From: Urophycis tenuis
Taxonomy: Eukaryota > Chordata > Actinopteri > Gadiformes > Phycidae
Direction: 5' to 3'
DNA length: 64,000 nt
Assembly (NCBI GenBank): GCA_036785325.1
Contig: JAXIVH010000024.1
Span: forward strand, 5,298,198-5,362,197
This document shows positions 39,694-48,953 of the stretch, in pieces; the first letter of the stretch is position 1; every line of letters begins with the position of its first letter. The notes below the pieces were generated by a model that saw only the letters and a list, made by a program, of their open reading frames with translations, had not been told where the DNA came from and did not search any database. The position numbers and the translations under genes were made by a program.

Positions 39694-40571
39694 GATTATT
39701 GAATGACTTTGACTACTGTTGTTATTACTATGATTGCTGTTGTTGCTTCTAGGGAGCCTGGATGTGTTGACTGACTGTATCTCCTGCTCTTTCAGGAGAG
39801 AAGCCATTTGCTTGTGACATGTGTGACATGAGGTTTATCCAGCGCTACCACCTGGAGAGACACAAGCGTGTCCACAGCGGGGAGAAGCCCTACCAGTGTG
39901 AACGGTGCCAGCAGGTATGTGAGCCCCGCGCGGGGAGGGTCGCTGTGTGGACGCCTCACGCTGCAGCCATGCCTCAGGTCTGGGGGACGACAACACACTG
40001 ACGCTGTCTACAATGACAGCATTCATTGCTTAAAAAATACCAACACTTTTTTTTTTGTTGCAATGAATGCTTTGAATTGATGTACCGGTCGCACATTTAT
40101 TTATATTTTTTTGAATGCCTCATCGGAAGTGGAACATTCCTGTCTGAGGCCCAGCTGCCCGTGTTGGTCTGACCCAACGAGCTGTTGGCTTCAGTGAGGA
40201 GTCTACCGTGCTGCGTAACGCTGCAAAGCCCTGTACAAGCACTGCCCAGGGGGGGCGGGGGGGGGGGCGGGGACGTGGCTCCAGGGCGGGGGAGGGTGGG
40301 GGGGGCGTGGGTGTGGCTCCAGGGCGGGGGGGCCATGAGCGTCTCCTCATGCTCTCTCTCTCTCCCCTCTCTCCCCTCCCCTCCCCCTCCACAACAGAAC
40401 TTTTCACGGACAGACCGGCTGCTCCGTCACCGCCGCCTGTGCCAGGGCCGTGGTGTGGCCAAGGTGGAGAGCCAGCCGTGCTGCGACCCGCGGCCCTACT
40501 CCCAGGACCCCCCGCCGGCCCCGCCCACCTGGAGCCCCCTGCACCCCCCGCCCGGTCGGCTGGCCGTGTGA
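20504..40571 (+). CDS. znf740: Zinc finger protein 740 with expanded tandem finger exons
   Basis: Fixed exons: 20468-20650 (first ATG 20504), 21276-21422, 22105-22225, 39796-39914, 40398-40571. Between the third and fourth lie 22 exons of 84 nt each. N-terminal PPKKMM recalls SKKMM of human ZNF740. Finger 1 is FICDHCYGAFRSGYHLKRHI. The 119-nt exon encodes CDMCDMRFIQRYHLERHKRV and starts the last finger, completed by NFSRTDRLLRHRRLCQG (C2HC), as in the human C-terminus. Joining all exons gives 2556 nt (851 residues, 25 fingers). Skipping the whole array gives 235 residues with the ancestral three fingers, because every array exon is phase 1-1. ZNF740 is a nuclear factor reported to prefer C/G-run sites. 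The second exon could end at 21392 instead, also phase 0. An upstream start is possible because the frame is open to 20468. How many array exons enter one mRNA is unknown. Confidence 0.92.
22105..22225 (+). CDS. znf740: znf740 exon: ancestral finger 1
   Basis: This is a 121-nt exon, phase 0 to 1, acceptor ctctgtag, donor CACAG|GTACGC. It encodes GPGGDENGPASKVQKN and then finger 1 (CDHC...HLKRHILIH). It is the clear counterpart of the human finger 1 segment and defines the left border of the array. Confidence 0.93.
22501..22584 (+). CDS. znf740: znf740 array exon 1
   Basis: 84 nt, one finger: CAVCDMRFIQRYHLERHSLIH. It is the only array exon keeping the usual GEKP linker. With Ile-Gln and Glu at the +5 position it is close to ancestral finger 2. 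Confidence 0.93.
23288..23371 (+). CDS. znf740: znf740 array exon 2
   Basis: 84 nt; linker GVKP; CSMCDMRFFQRYHLERH, ending SQTHTG. Acceptor gtgtgtag, donor GTATGA. Confidence 0.93.
24127..24210 (+). CDS. znf740: znf740 array exon 3
   Basis: 84 nt; GVKP linker; CSMCDMRFFQRYHLARH, ending SLTHTG. Donor GTATGC. Confidence 0.93.
24608..24691 (+). CDS. znf740: znf740 array exon 4
   Basis: 84 nt; same peptide as array exon 3 with several synonymous changes. Donor GTACGG. Confidence 0.93.
25112..25195 (+). CDS. znf740: znf740 array exon 5
   Basis: 84 nt; CSMCDRRFFQRYHLARHTLK; unusual DRR and TLKHTG. Acceptor tgtgtgcag. Confidence 0.93.
25590..25673 (+). CDS. znf740: znf740 array exon 6
   Basis: 84 nt; same peptide as array exons 3 and 4. 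Acceptor gcgtttag, donor GTATGC. Confidence 0.93.
26362..26445 (+). CDS. znf740: znf740 array exon 7
   Basis: 84 nt; CTMCDMRFIQRYQLERHSLT. His is replaced by Gln at helix +3, a base-contact position; the zinc ligands are intact. A 1.6-kb intron without another finger exon follows. Confidence 0.92.
28091..28174 (+). CDS. znf740: znf740 array exon 8
   Basis: 84 nt; first of the DKRFF...THMG subfamily. At least 75 bp of upstream intron (28016-28090) is identical or nearly so to that before array exon 14. Confidence 0.93.
28586..28669 (+). CDS. znf740: znf740 array exon 9
   Basis: 84 nt; CTMCDMRFFQRYHLARHSVI ending HSG. Identical peptide and near-identical flanks to array exon 19. Acceptor gctctggtcgtttag. 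Confidence 0.93.
29015..29098 (+). CDS. znf740: znf740 array exon 10
   Basis: 84 nt; DKRFFQRYHLARHSLTHMG. The upstream intron gggttgcgtgaggcccagta recurs before array exon 20. Confidence 0.93.
29572..29655 (+). CDS. znf740: znf740 array exon 11
   Basis: 84 nt; CTMCDMRFVHRYHLTRHSLT ending HSG. His replaces Gln at helix -1. Partner of array exon 21. Confidence 0.93.
30265..30348 (+). CDS. znf740: znf740 array exon 12
   Basis: 84 nt; DKRFFQRYHLARHSITHMG. The upstream intron is of the exon 8/14 type (gctaaagttggtgctctgtg). Confidence 0.93.
30617..30700 (+). CDS. znf740: znf740 array exon 13
   Basis: 84 nt; DKRFFQRYHLARHSRTHMG. Upstream gatgctctggtcgtttag. Confidence 0.93.
31812..31895 (+). CDS. 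znf740: znf740 array exon 14
   Basis: 84 nt; DKRFFQRYHLARHSLTHMG. The exon and the 75 bp before it match array exon 8. Confidence 0.93.
32669..32752 (+). CDS. znf740: znf740 array exon 15
   Basis: 84 nt; DKRFFQRHHLARHSLTHMG, with His at helix +2. Start of a set of roughly 0.9-kb exon-plus-intron units. Confidence 0.93.
33545..33628 (+). CDS. znf740: znf740 array exon 16
   Basis: 84 nt; DKRFFQRQHLARHSLTHMG, with Gln at helix +2. Confidence 0.93.
34524..34607 (+). CDS. znf740: znf740 array exon 17
   Basis: 84 nt; identical peptide to array exon 16, and nearly identical DNA with similar flanks. Confidence 0.93.
35419..35502 (+). CDS. znf740: znf740 array exon 18
   Basis: 84 nt; same QRQHL peptide. 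The following intron carries a MITE-like insertion. Confidence 0.93.
35573..35985. mobile_element. MITE-like insertion in the exon array
   Basis: The ends are imperfect inverted repeats: gctttgcaataaggttacat on the left, and acactttacaatgagggtac on the other strand at the right. A similar but looser match continues inward (aacattagttaatgcaatat against aacattagttactgcagtaa). It is AT-rich and non-coding, typical of short non-autonomous DNA elements in fish. It explains why this intron is longer than its sister units. Confidence 0.6.
36681..36764 (+). CDS. znf740: znf740 array exon 19
   Basis: 84 nt; duplicate of array exon 9, including the unusual donor GTAGGG and about 40 bp of downstream intron. 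Confidence 0.93.
37114..37197 (+). CDS. znf740: znf740 array exon 20
   Basis: 84 nt; duplicate of array exon 10 with Leu changed to Val (SVTHMG). Confidence 0.93.
37422..37505 (+). CDS. znf740: znf740 array exon 21
   Basis: 84 nt; duplicate of array exon 11 but CTICDMRFAQRYHLTRH, so Gln is present at helix -1. A 1.7-kb intron with no finger exon follows. Confidence 0.93.
39215..39298 (+). CDS. znf740: znf740 array exon 22
   Basis: 84 nt; CSMCDMRFIQRNHLERHSLT ending HTG, with Asn at helix +2. It resembles the left-edge exons rather than its neighbours. Confidence 0.93.
39650..39689. repeat. (TTA)n microsatellite
   Basis: Short trinucleotide run in the last array intron, upstream of the 119-nt exon. 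Confidence 0.85.
39796..39914 (+). CDS. znf740: znf740 exon: ancestral finger 2 and start of finger 3
   Basis: This is a 119-nt exon, phase 1 to 0. It encodes GEKPFACDMCDMRFIQRYHL, ERHKRVHSGEKPYQCERCQQ, the same exon content as the human gene. Its first part is homologous to the 84-nt array exons. The acceptor ctcctgctctttcag is much more pyrimidine-rich than those of the array. Confidence 0.94.
40235..40345. repeat. G-rich interrupted tract
   Basis: Runs of 5-11 G with a repeated gtggctccagggcggggg motif in the last znf740 intron. Confidence 0.8.
40398..40571 (+). CDS. znf740: znf740 terminal coding exon
   Basis: Starts after ccacaacag in phase 0. It completes the last finger (NFSRTDRLLRHRRLCQG) and continues in a Pro-rich tail ending GRLAV before TGA. 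Human ZNF740 ends soon after the equivalent CQG, so the tail is fish-specific in sequence. Confidence 0.92.
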   Translation, partial: NFSRTDRLLRHRRLCQGRGVAKVESQPCCDPRPYSQDPPPAPPTWSPLHPPPGRLAV

Positions 40572-41218
40572 CATTCCGCCCTGCGTCCGGCGCCGGGTCC
40601 GAGGCGGGGCGCTCCGCAGGGCGCTCCGCAGGGCGCTCCGCAGGGGCTCTACTCCTCGGCCCTGTGCTGGATGGCGTCCCGGTCCGGCACGGGCTGAACC
40701 CCGCGGACCGACTCTTTGGGGGGGAGGGGGAAACACCGATGAAGAGGGGGGGGAGGGGGAAACACCGATGAAGAGGGACATTCTGTGTTTTATTTGATTT
40801 GATTTTGTTTTGTTTTCGTCTTTTTACTGTTATTTCTTTCTACTTTTTTTTTTTTAAGGCAGACTTTTCTGTGATTCAGCAGTGGTCCTGTTTTGTACTT
40901 AATCTATTTGATTTTCTTTGGCTAAACGTTGTTTATTCCGATATATCTGCTTTCTGGCGGTACTCTGGGGAGGCGTGTATATAGTGGTGAGAAAACATGT
41001 GGACAACCTGCTCTTTTGTTGCTCTAACGCCCATTTTGTACAGTAAATAACCAGAAGAAGAACAACAGACGCTGTTCTGTTGCAGGTCAGTTGGTTGAAT
41101 TCGTCCGGACCGCGTTGTGCTTCTTCAGTACTGAGAAAAGGTGTTCAGAGTTGTGTTAAACGACGGCCGACCTGTTGGACTCCTGCTCATCGTTGTGTCG
41201 TGCTCTTCCATTCCATAT

Positions 41219-41398
41219 GAACAGTCCGCTACTGAACAGTCCGCTGCTGAACAGTCCGCTGCTGAACAGTCCGCTGCTGAACAGTCCGCTGCTGAACAGT
41301 CCGCTACTGAACAGTCCGCTGCTGAACAGTCCGCTGCTGAACAGTCCGCTACTGAACAGTCCGCTACTGAACAGTTTGCTACTGAACAGTCCGCTCCG
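41219..41398. repeat. 15-bp minisatellite, 12 copies
   Basis: Perfectly phased units gaacagtccgctgct with ctact variants. It lies in the znf740 3' UTR. Confidence 0.95.
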
Positions 41399-41574
41399 GC
41401 CGGCTGACCTCAGTAGGACCGGCTGACCTCGGTAGGGCCGGCTGACCTCGGTAGGGCCGGCTGACCTCGGTAGGACCGGCTGACCTCGGTAGGACCGGCT
41501 GACCTCGGTAGGACCGGCCGACCTCGGTAGGACCGGCTGACCTCGGTAGGACCGGCTGACCTCAGTAGGACCGG
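41399..41574. repeat. 19-bp minisatellite, 9 copies
   Basis: Units cggctgacctcggtaggac follow the 15-bp array without a gap. Length and sequence are unrelated to the 15-bp unit. Confidence 0.95.
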
Positions 41575-43347
41575 TTTCCCTCTTTGTTTTCCATTGACGA
41601 AACCCCAAACTGTTGTAAAAGAAGAAAAAAAGAAAAAAGCTGATTTGAATGTAATTGTTGTACAAAATGAATAGAAACAGCAAATTAGCAGCAAGTTCAT
41701 GTCTGGTCCTTTCTGCTGCTGTGATACAGAAAAGACTGGGGGTGGGGTGGGGGTTATTTTGTTAAAGGAAAAAAAAAGCAACCTGAATCTACTGCTTAAC
41801 AGGCATCAGCGCTGTGGAGCCCTGGTCCAGGGGCCGTGGCCCCCAGGAGAGGCCCCTCCCTGGGCGGCCCCCCTCCTCCCCGGGGGGCCGCGCTGTCCCG
41901 TGGTCTCCCCCCGCCCCCCTCCATCCCGCTCGGCCGCTTCAGAAACCCCTCCTTTTATTTTTTAACTTTTTATTTTGTGTACAGATTCTCAGTGTGACAT
42001 TTGCGGGGGGAGGAGGGGGGGTTAATACAAAATCTTGTGGCCTTAGTGTGCTTCTTTTTATTTCCTGTATTCGTTTGCCTTTTTTTCTGAACTAATTGTT
42101 TATTATTGTGCTTCAGATATATTTACTAAGACAAGGCCACCTTTTCACCAGGGGGTCGGTGAGACCCTCAGCCGAGGGACACGTTTCAGTTGGAAAGTCG
42201 TTGTTACTGATCAAAGAACCATGACCCTAGATGATGATTCAGGAGCCAAGGGAGTCCGACAGTTTGTGGAGAGTCGTCAATAGTTCTGTTTTTTTTTTCC
42301 CCCCCCCCCACCCACCCACCCACCCCGTGGCGGGGCTGATGCCCCCGGAGGCTGAGGCCTGAGGCAGAGTCCACCTGCCACACACTAACGAGTTGCATAT
42401 GTATCCAGATATTATGTGGTTGGTGTGTACAATGGATGTCTGTTATGTTCTTTGGGCTTAGCCTTACATAAGTGCAGATACACAGTAATCATTGTAGTGC
42501 TAAGTGATATTGTAACAGCGAGGACTTTAACCCAGAGACGCGTTGCTGGCGTGACGGGCAGACGAGCGCCACCCAGATGGTGAGACGGCGATATCAAAGT
42601 GACTTCAACTGTTCAATCCCCAACTGTATTTTGTTCTTTTAGGTTTTTTTTTGTTTTTTTGTATTATCAGTTTCATTGTTAAAATGCAATAGAATCCTTG
42701 AGTCTCTGATCATGTGTTTATAGGAGGAGAATTCTTTGGGCAAATCATTGTGTTGTCTGAGAACTGATCTGTTACATTTTGATGATGGTTTCAAGGACCT
42801 TTTTTCTTTTTTAATTCTGATGAAATTGTAAACACTGGAGTGTAAGGAAAAAAAGACAAAAAAAAGAGATACTGATATTTTTCCTTCAGACTGTACTAGA
42901 TTCTAGGTTTAGGCGGAGGCCATTCTCCTCAACTTGACAAAAGAAGGTGGACAGAACCATTTGGATCAGTGCAGTTGAGAGCCCAGTATGTAATTTTGCC
43001 ATTAGTGGCAGTAGTACCACAAACATGTTTTTGTTTTGTTCTTATACAAAGTCCCTGGTATTTGTAGTGATTATATTGATAATGGTATTAGATAAGCAAC
43101 AGCATAACAGTAGCTATCACAGATTAGTTGTTTTCTTTATTAGTCTTGCATGCAGAGTTATGGTCCTCAGTTAAAATAGGATCTTGATATTGATTATTTT
43201 GTGTAGGCAGAAATGAGTGCATAAGAATAACTTCCTAAAAATGTTACATTGATTATTGTAAAAACGGGCTAACTAATATGTACCCTTGTGATCCAATTAG
43301 TTTCAACTGTATGACTGGAGAGGAAAGGCTTCTTACTATTATGCTGA

Positions 43348-43353
43348 AATAAA
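43348..43353 (+). terminator. znf740: Candidate znf740 polyadenylation signal
   Basis: AATAAA about 2.8 kb after the stop and about 330 bp before smug1. I noticed no earlier AATAAA in the 3' UTR. Confidence 0.5.
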
Positions 43354-43684
43354 ATAATTTGTAAAAGATATTTTAATTGATTGTGCTGATTTGATCTCTT
43401 ACTGGTAAATATGAATTTGATCAATGCGATATTTTGGGGGGGTGGGGGGGTAGTTGTGTTTTGGTTTGGCAGACCAACCCGTTTACTTTACAGGGTGCTG
43501 TTTATGGGGTGCATTCCCATAGGGGGCAGTGTCGTGCTTTTTTGTTGGTGGCACCGAAGAAGAATATCCAAAGAAAAACAAAGACGTCCAGTGCAAACGG
43601 CAACAATGAGGTAACATAACAGTGCTGATCATTCAAGGTCCCTCATGTTGTTTCCTACGGTGTGTTCATGAAACCGGTCCTGAG

Positions 43685-44644
43685 ATGAGTCACGGTGAGA
43701 CGCCCGGAAACCAAACCGGTGACTCGAGCGAAAACGCAAGGTTGGCCTCATCTGAGCCTTCAGAAACCAAACGACCGCACATCAACATGGGCGCAAGATT
43801 TCTCGACGTGGAGTTGGAGCTGAACGCCCACCTGAGGGGGCTGACGTTCGGCGCCCCCGTGCGCTACGTTTACAACCCGGTGGAGTACGCATGGGCGACG
43901 CACAGCGCCTTCGTGGAGAGGTTTTGTCGGGGTGACAAAACGGTCCTGTTCTTAGGGATGAACCCCGGACCCTTCGGGATGGCACAGACGGGGGTGGGTG
44001 AACATTCACCACAATTAATGTCACTGAGGTCAACAGGAATGCATTTAATTAGGATTTTCACATTAAGAGTCAAACGTTGAAGTGCAATGTTGTTGTCTTT
44101 ATTCCACGTCCAGGTTCCCTTCGGTGAGGTCAATGTAGTTCGCGATTGGTTGGGAATTACGGGCGAAGTGGGGCACCCCGCTGACGAGCACCCCAAGAAA
44201 CGCATCACGGGGTTCGCCTGCACCAGGAGTGAAGTGAGTGGAGGCCGGTTCTGGGACTTCTTCCAGCGGCACTGCCGGGAGCCTGAGAACTTCTTCCGCC
44301 ACTGCTTTGTACACAACCTGTGCCCACTCATGTTCTTGGGTGAAAGTGGCAAGAATCTCACCCCCCCTGAGCTGAGGGTGGAGGAACGCAATGCCCTGCT
44401 GGCACTTTGTGACACTGCGCTGTGCCAGGTGGTGGAGGCCCTGAAGGTCCGCATGGTGGTCGGGGTGGGCCGCGTGGCGGAGCAGCGGGCGCGGCGAGCT
44501 CTGTCTGCAGCCGGAATCACGGTCAGGGTGGAGTGTCTCATGCATCCCTCCCCCAGGAACCCAAAGGCCAATCAGAACTGGGCGGAGGTGGCCAGGGAAA
44601 CACTGGAGAGGCTGGGAGTTCTCTCTCTTTTTGAGAACCAGTGA
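43685..44644 (+). CDS. smug1: Single-strand-selective monofunctional uracil-DNA glycosylase (SMUG1)
   Basis: Two coding exons: 43685-43993 and 44114-44644, with a 120-bp GT-AG intron, giving 279 residues (human 270). It removes uracil and 5-hydroxymethyluracil from DNA in base excision repair in the nucleus. Visible signatures are NPVEYAW, motif 1 GMNPGPFGMAQTG then VPFGEV (about residues 91-109), FFRHCFVHNLCPL, VVGVGRVAEQRARRAL, and motif 2 HPSPRNP (about 247-253). The catalytic Asn (in MNP) and His (in HPSP) are present. The N-terminal 35 residues are not conserved. The start is the first in-frame ATG. A later Met at MGARFLD could also serve. Confidence 0.95.
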
Positions 44645-44715
44645 CCTAATCCACCTGACGACCTCTGACTGCAGGGAGAACTGTGTCCTGGAGACCCGGA
44701 CTGTGCGGACCTCCC

Positions 44716-44803
44716 TGCTGCTGGGACCAGTGGTCCTGCAGCTGGGACCAGTGGTCCTGCTGCTGGAACCAGTGGTCCTGCTGCTGGGACCAGTGGTCCT
44801 GCC
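44716..44803. repeat. 21-bp minisatellite, 4 copies
   Basis: Units ctgctgggaccagtggtcctg start about 70 bp after the smug1 stop, in its 3' UTR. Confidence 0.9.
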
Positions 44804-45389
44804 TGGTCCTGCAGCTGGAAGTCCTCTGGAAGTCCAGCCACTTCATCTCTCTGTCTTCCCTTTATTTCTGACACTAATATGTTTATCTACATAGTATATA
44901 AATCAATCAAGGGAGTGTTTTCATAGCTATACATTTGGATTGCATCTGCACTGCAAATCTTTTCTTGCGCTATTCTCAGGTACCAGAGGCCCAGAGGTTA
45001 TCTGTTGTAGTACAAGTCGTTTTGACTCAACGTCTTGACGTTTGCCTTGAACCTGTAGAGCTTTTGCATTCAAAGGTATTTCAAAGGCACCGAAAGACAC
45101 TGATCTTAAATTCATGGGCCCAGGGACGTCCTGCACAGAGATGTTGAGTTGTGCTGCAAGATGTCATCATCTCAACACCTTGAGTGAGACACATGTCCAC
45201 GTGTTTGTTTTATCTTTAGAGAGTTCAGGGCTGATGTTCGAACTCAACCTAAGAGCTCGCATATAATTTTATCTTAATTTAGGTAAATCTATTTATTGTT
45301 TAGTGTTTATTGTCTATACTCAAGTCTTCGATTGCACTCCTCTATCCCCTTGTACTGCTGGTCAATGTGAATTTCTCCTAAGGGGGAGT

Positions 45390-45395
45390 AATAAA
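45390..45395 (+). terminator. smug1: Candidate smug1 polyadenylation signal
   Basis: AATAAA about 750 nt after the smug1 stop. A second AATAAA is at 45846-45851. Confidence 0.45.
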
Positions 45396-45418
45396 GGAAT
45401 GTGTTATCTTAACCAACA

Positions 45419-45485
45419 TTTACTGGGTTTGATCCCCAATGTACTGGTAGGCCTACCTGTGGCCTACCTGTAAGCATTATGAACA
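45419..45485 (+). mobile_element. SINE-like fragment with B-box
   Basis: It contains tactgggtttgatcccc, a tRNA-type B-box, followed by aggcctacctgt. It resembles 53980-54040. Confidence 0.4.
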
Positions 45486-46645
45486 AGAACCGTCGTTGCT
45501 TTGTATGACACTGACTTCTTAATGGGTAGTCTATGTATTTAGACTAAGGGGAAAACCACTGAGTGGGTTGGGTCAAACATGTCATAACTGTCCTCATCTA
45601 GTGAGGATAGAAACAGGATCACGACTAAAGGATCAGACTGTAACAGGTCAACTCGGCTGGTCTGTTTCACTCTCTTGTTCCCTTTTTTACCTTCCTGGTC
45701 ATTTATTCCATCTTCTTCTGGCGCTGTACACTGAAGACACAATACACTTTATTTTCATTGCAATAGTGATAAGCGGCCTACTTTATCCATTTGATACTAT
45801 TCACTATTTGCTATTATTATTATGTTGTGTTGCTTTCTGTATTAAAATAAAACATTCTTTTACAGAATTCGATCATAGTGGAATGATTGTCTGAAAAACC
45901 TGCCACCATGGAAACCAGATTTCATGAATGGTAACTGATCAATCGGCCGAGGACAGGTTGATATAATAATCATAATTAATATAATCTACACCGTAGCCAG
46001 CCTATATGTTCATTATGTTGCAGCAATGAGGTTAAGTAGACCTATCTCTACCGAACAGTTCATATCGGTTGATTGTAGGCTATTGTAGGCTATAATTTGG
46101 CCCAGTTAAGACTCAAAGTAGACCTAAACGGTCTACACTTGATTAGGTCTAATACTGGGTTCAAACAGGCTGTGATATTATTTTAGGTGATATTTATAAC
46201 AGGCTTGCTGTGTTGAGCGGAGTGTTACCCCCAGCCCCACAACCTCACAGAGTGGACATCTTTGTGAGTTGGTAAATAATAAGGGATGAAGAGATCCTGA
46301 TTAAATGATGAATTCAAGTGCCATATAGCCCTGCATTAGGTCATGTAGAACTGCGATCATGTAGTCACAATCACGTTGCATTGTTTGTGGCCAATCACAT
46401 CGCATTGTCTGGCCAATCACATTGCATTGTCTTTGGCCAATTGCGTGTTTTGACCTCATTGCGTGTTCTCTGTGGACAATCACAGCACAGTCAATCTCAT
46501 TAGCTCTTAAGTGAGTTCACCCTTGTTACTCAACACACCTTATTAGGGCGACACATGGAGATGAGTTTATTTGTCCTCTGACAGGACAGGCTCCCTGTCT
46601 GCTGTCTAGAGTCGGTACTCCTTTGTTTTTTTTGTTTTCCTACAG

Positions 46646-46764
46646 CTAAACTCCAGCTTCTGACCCAGCAGACCAGACTGACGTCACCATGTGGGGGCCT
46701 GAAGGAAACAGCCAGTGTTCTGAGACGCTTGTTGAAGTCATCAGCTGGTCAAGTGACTGAGAAG
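46646..46764 (+). other. Orphan exon-like segment
   Basis: It is flanked by a strong acceptor (tttgttttcctacag) and a donor GAAG|GTTAGT. One frame is open through it (KLQLLTQQTRLTSPCGG onward), with no family I recognise. It may be an alternative or non-coding exon of a neighbour, or chance. Confidence 0.3.
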
Positions 46765-47835
46765 GTTAGTTGGGATCGTTCTCGATAAGCTTATTGCAGT
46801 AGCCATTTTGTGATTTAAATTGCATTCATTTCTGTCTGTGCAGCCTCTGTAACCCTGCTTCCCCTCAGACTTCAACAAGCTTTACCACTGCTGGTCACCA
46901 TGGCTCTGCTGATTCTAGCTCAGTGTTCTGTCAACTGTACTGTAACTACTTGACTTATGGGGGGGCCCCCTTTGGGCCCCCCCATTAAAAACTGTCAACG
47001 CTAGCGAAAGAACTCTGGTAACGCTAGTGAAGGACAGCCTTTGGGGGGGAAATTGGCTAAGCTGCAACCCTCAGAGGATGACTCTCCCTGATCACAAAGG
47101 TTCTGCTCAGAACCAGTGAAATGCCGGCTAGTTTGCTAGATGGCACCAAGGTTGCAAGAATCCTGAATGGAACGGGCTCAATAACCAGAGCTGTGGTAGA
47201 GGGCTGTGATTTGTGTCTGGAAGGCATCCCGAGTTCGTTCAAACGCAGCTGTTGTGAGCTTTGGTTTTGTTTGGCTGACTTAGTCAAAGGTGCTTCACAT
47301 TTGTAGTTCAATATTGGCACAAATCATTGTCTCTTCAGAAATGTTTGTCAACTCGACACTACAACATCTTCACTGGCAAATTCAGGCTGCTTCAGTAAGA
47401 CACGTCTGACGAATTTCTCTTTTGGAATTTGTGTTCTCCCCCCCCCCCAAGTCTATGTACAAACATTGACAATCAAGTACTGAACTTTCTATCATGAAGT
47501 CATTACTTTCGTATGAACTGATTGTGACCGTTTGCGGTAATGATGTGCAGGATTGAGCCCCTAAAGACGTGATGGGAGGTGTTCAGAATAAAATAAAAAC
47601 TTTTAGGGAAATTCATGGTTTTGGTTTGTTCCTTTTATTGCTTTGCTTGGCACGTTCACTTATTTGAGACTAGCAACACACGTATGGGGGAGGTGACTTG
47701 AGCTGAAACGTTCATGCAAATTCTAGAAATGGGAATGGGTGCAACTCGTTTCAGTAGGGCAGAGGTGTATCCTTGTGTGAAGGTCAACCAGCGTTCCACT
47801 AACTTGGTTGATCCATGTTGTCACTGATGTGGGGC
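46765..47835. other. Intergenic, no gene recognised
   Basis: It includes a G/C inverted repeat at 46959-46983. Short frames have no visible family signature. Confidence 0.45.
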
Positions 47836-47905
47836 AGTTGAGGCGGTGGCTATATGGTCGGCTCCCAGCCCAAAGGTGCTGGGTTTGATCCCTGTACGTA
47901 TCATA
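47836..47905 (+). mobile_element. tRNA-derived SINE-like fragment
   Basis: gcggtggctatatggtcgg and gtgctgggtttgatccctgt resemble an A-box and B-box about 35 bp apart. It does not fold as a complete tRNA, so a SINE relic is more likely than a tRNA gene. Confidence 0.4.
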
Positions 47906-48953
47906 ATGGAAACCTGCTAAACCACTTTAGTCTGTTCAGCACAATGACCTCTAAAGCTACAGAAGCAACGCGTGTGCCTCATTCCCCAGTTCAGATTCCT
48001 GCTCGTGTTCTCCAGGACGTGAGACAGAGCTGTTGCGTGCCAGCAGGCTTGGGGCCTTGGGAACAGGAGGGTCCTGCAGTCGGGTCGCCAGCAGTTCCCT
48101 GACAGCGGTGGTTTGTGGGTTTCAGTGAGGCTGGGATGGGCCTGACAACGCTAGAGTGAAGAGTGGTTAGCGGCTTGTCCATGTGTGCTGAGGTGTAAAT
48201 AAAGATGTCGTAAAACATGGGGATACTGTGATTTATCTACATGTTTGCAGGTAGCTTATAAGTTGACTCAATTTCACCATTTGGCTCTCCTTTAAGACAC
48301 CATAGTCGGTGTTCTGCTGGTTTAGAACAAATGCATGCAGATCATCTGCGTCAAGAACCAGAGACTAGGGTACATGCAGAATTGTGAAGTGTTTAACTGA
48401 AAATAAACATATTACGTACCATATGTCTGCTGCTTCCTGTACTTTCTTTGCGTTGACTGATTGTTTCCTCTTCACGTAAACATTGAAGGTCAGCAGGACT
48501 TGGGGTTCAGTTTGATGCCATGTACATTACATTATGACTCCATGCTTCATCACCTGCTCATCCTGTGATGAAGACCCCATCCTTTGGTTCTTGTTTGAAT
48601 CCATGGCTGTGACTCCAACATCTGAGGCTTGACGTGCGGCCTCAGTTCTGAGACTTCAACAGCGGTGTTCAGGATCAGCTCCACCTTAATGGTCTCAACC
48701 CTTTGCAGTACATGCTCACCGCAAACCTGTTCATTAGCAACCAGAAGGCTTATGGTCTGAGCAAAGTCCTGACAACGCATCAAGGAGCATTTCACAATAC
48801 TGAGAACATGCAAATAAGCCAATATAAGTGACCCGTAAGGGCATAGTATTGGCCTTGTGGAAACACTGCATTGCTGCGGCTGTTCTGGATGATTTAACAG
48901 GTCTATTTTGTGACCCTTTCTGGCCCAGATGTGGTGGTGGCAGAGACACATTT

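Larger units (their letters stand above)
40572..43372 (+). other. znf740: Predicted znf740 3' UTR
   Basis: About 2.8 kb from the stop to the candidate poly(A) signal. It holds three minisatellites (12-bp at 40607-40643, 15-bp and 19-bp listed next) and no supported gene. Confidence 0.5.

Noticed and set aside
41141..41683. Repeat proteins EQSAAEQSAA or YRGQPVLPRSAG
   Set aside because: Frames over 3' UTR minisatellites of znf740; period 15 gives open frames in several frames and on both strands.
43870..44571. 233-residue minus-strand frame
   Set aside because: Antisense of the smug1 exons and spans the smug1 intron; smug1 is unambiguous.
47836..47905. tRNA gene
   Set aside because: Box-like motifs are present but no full cloverleaf can be drawn; a SINE relic fits better.
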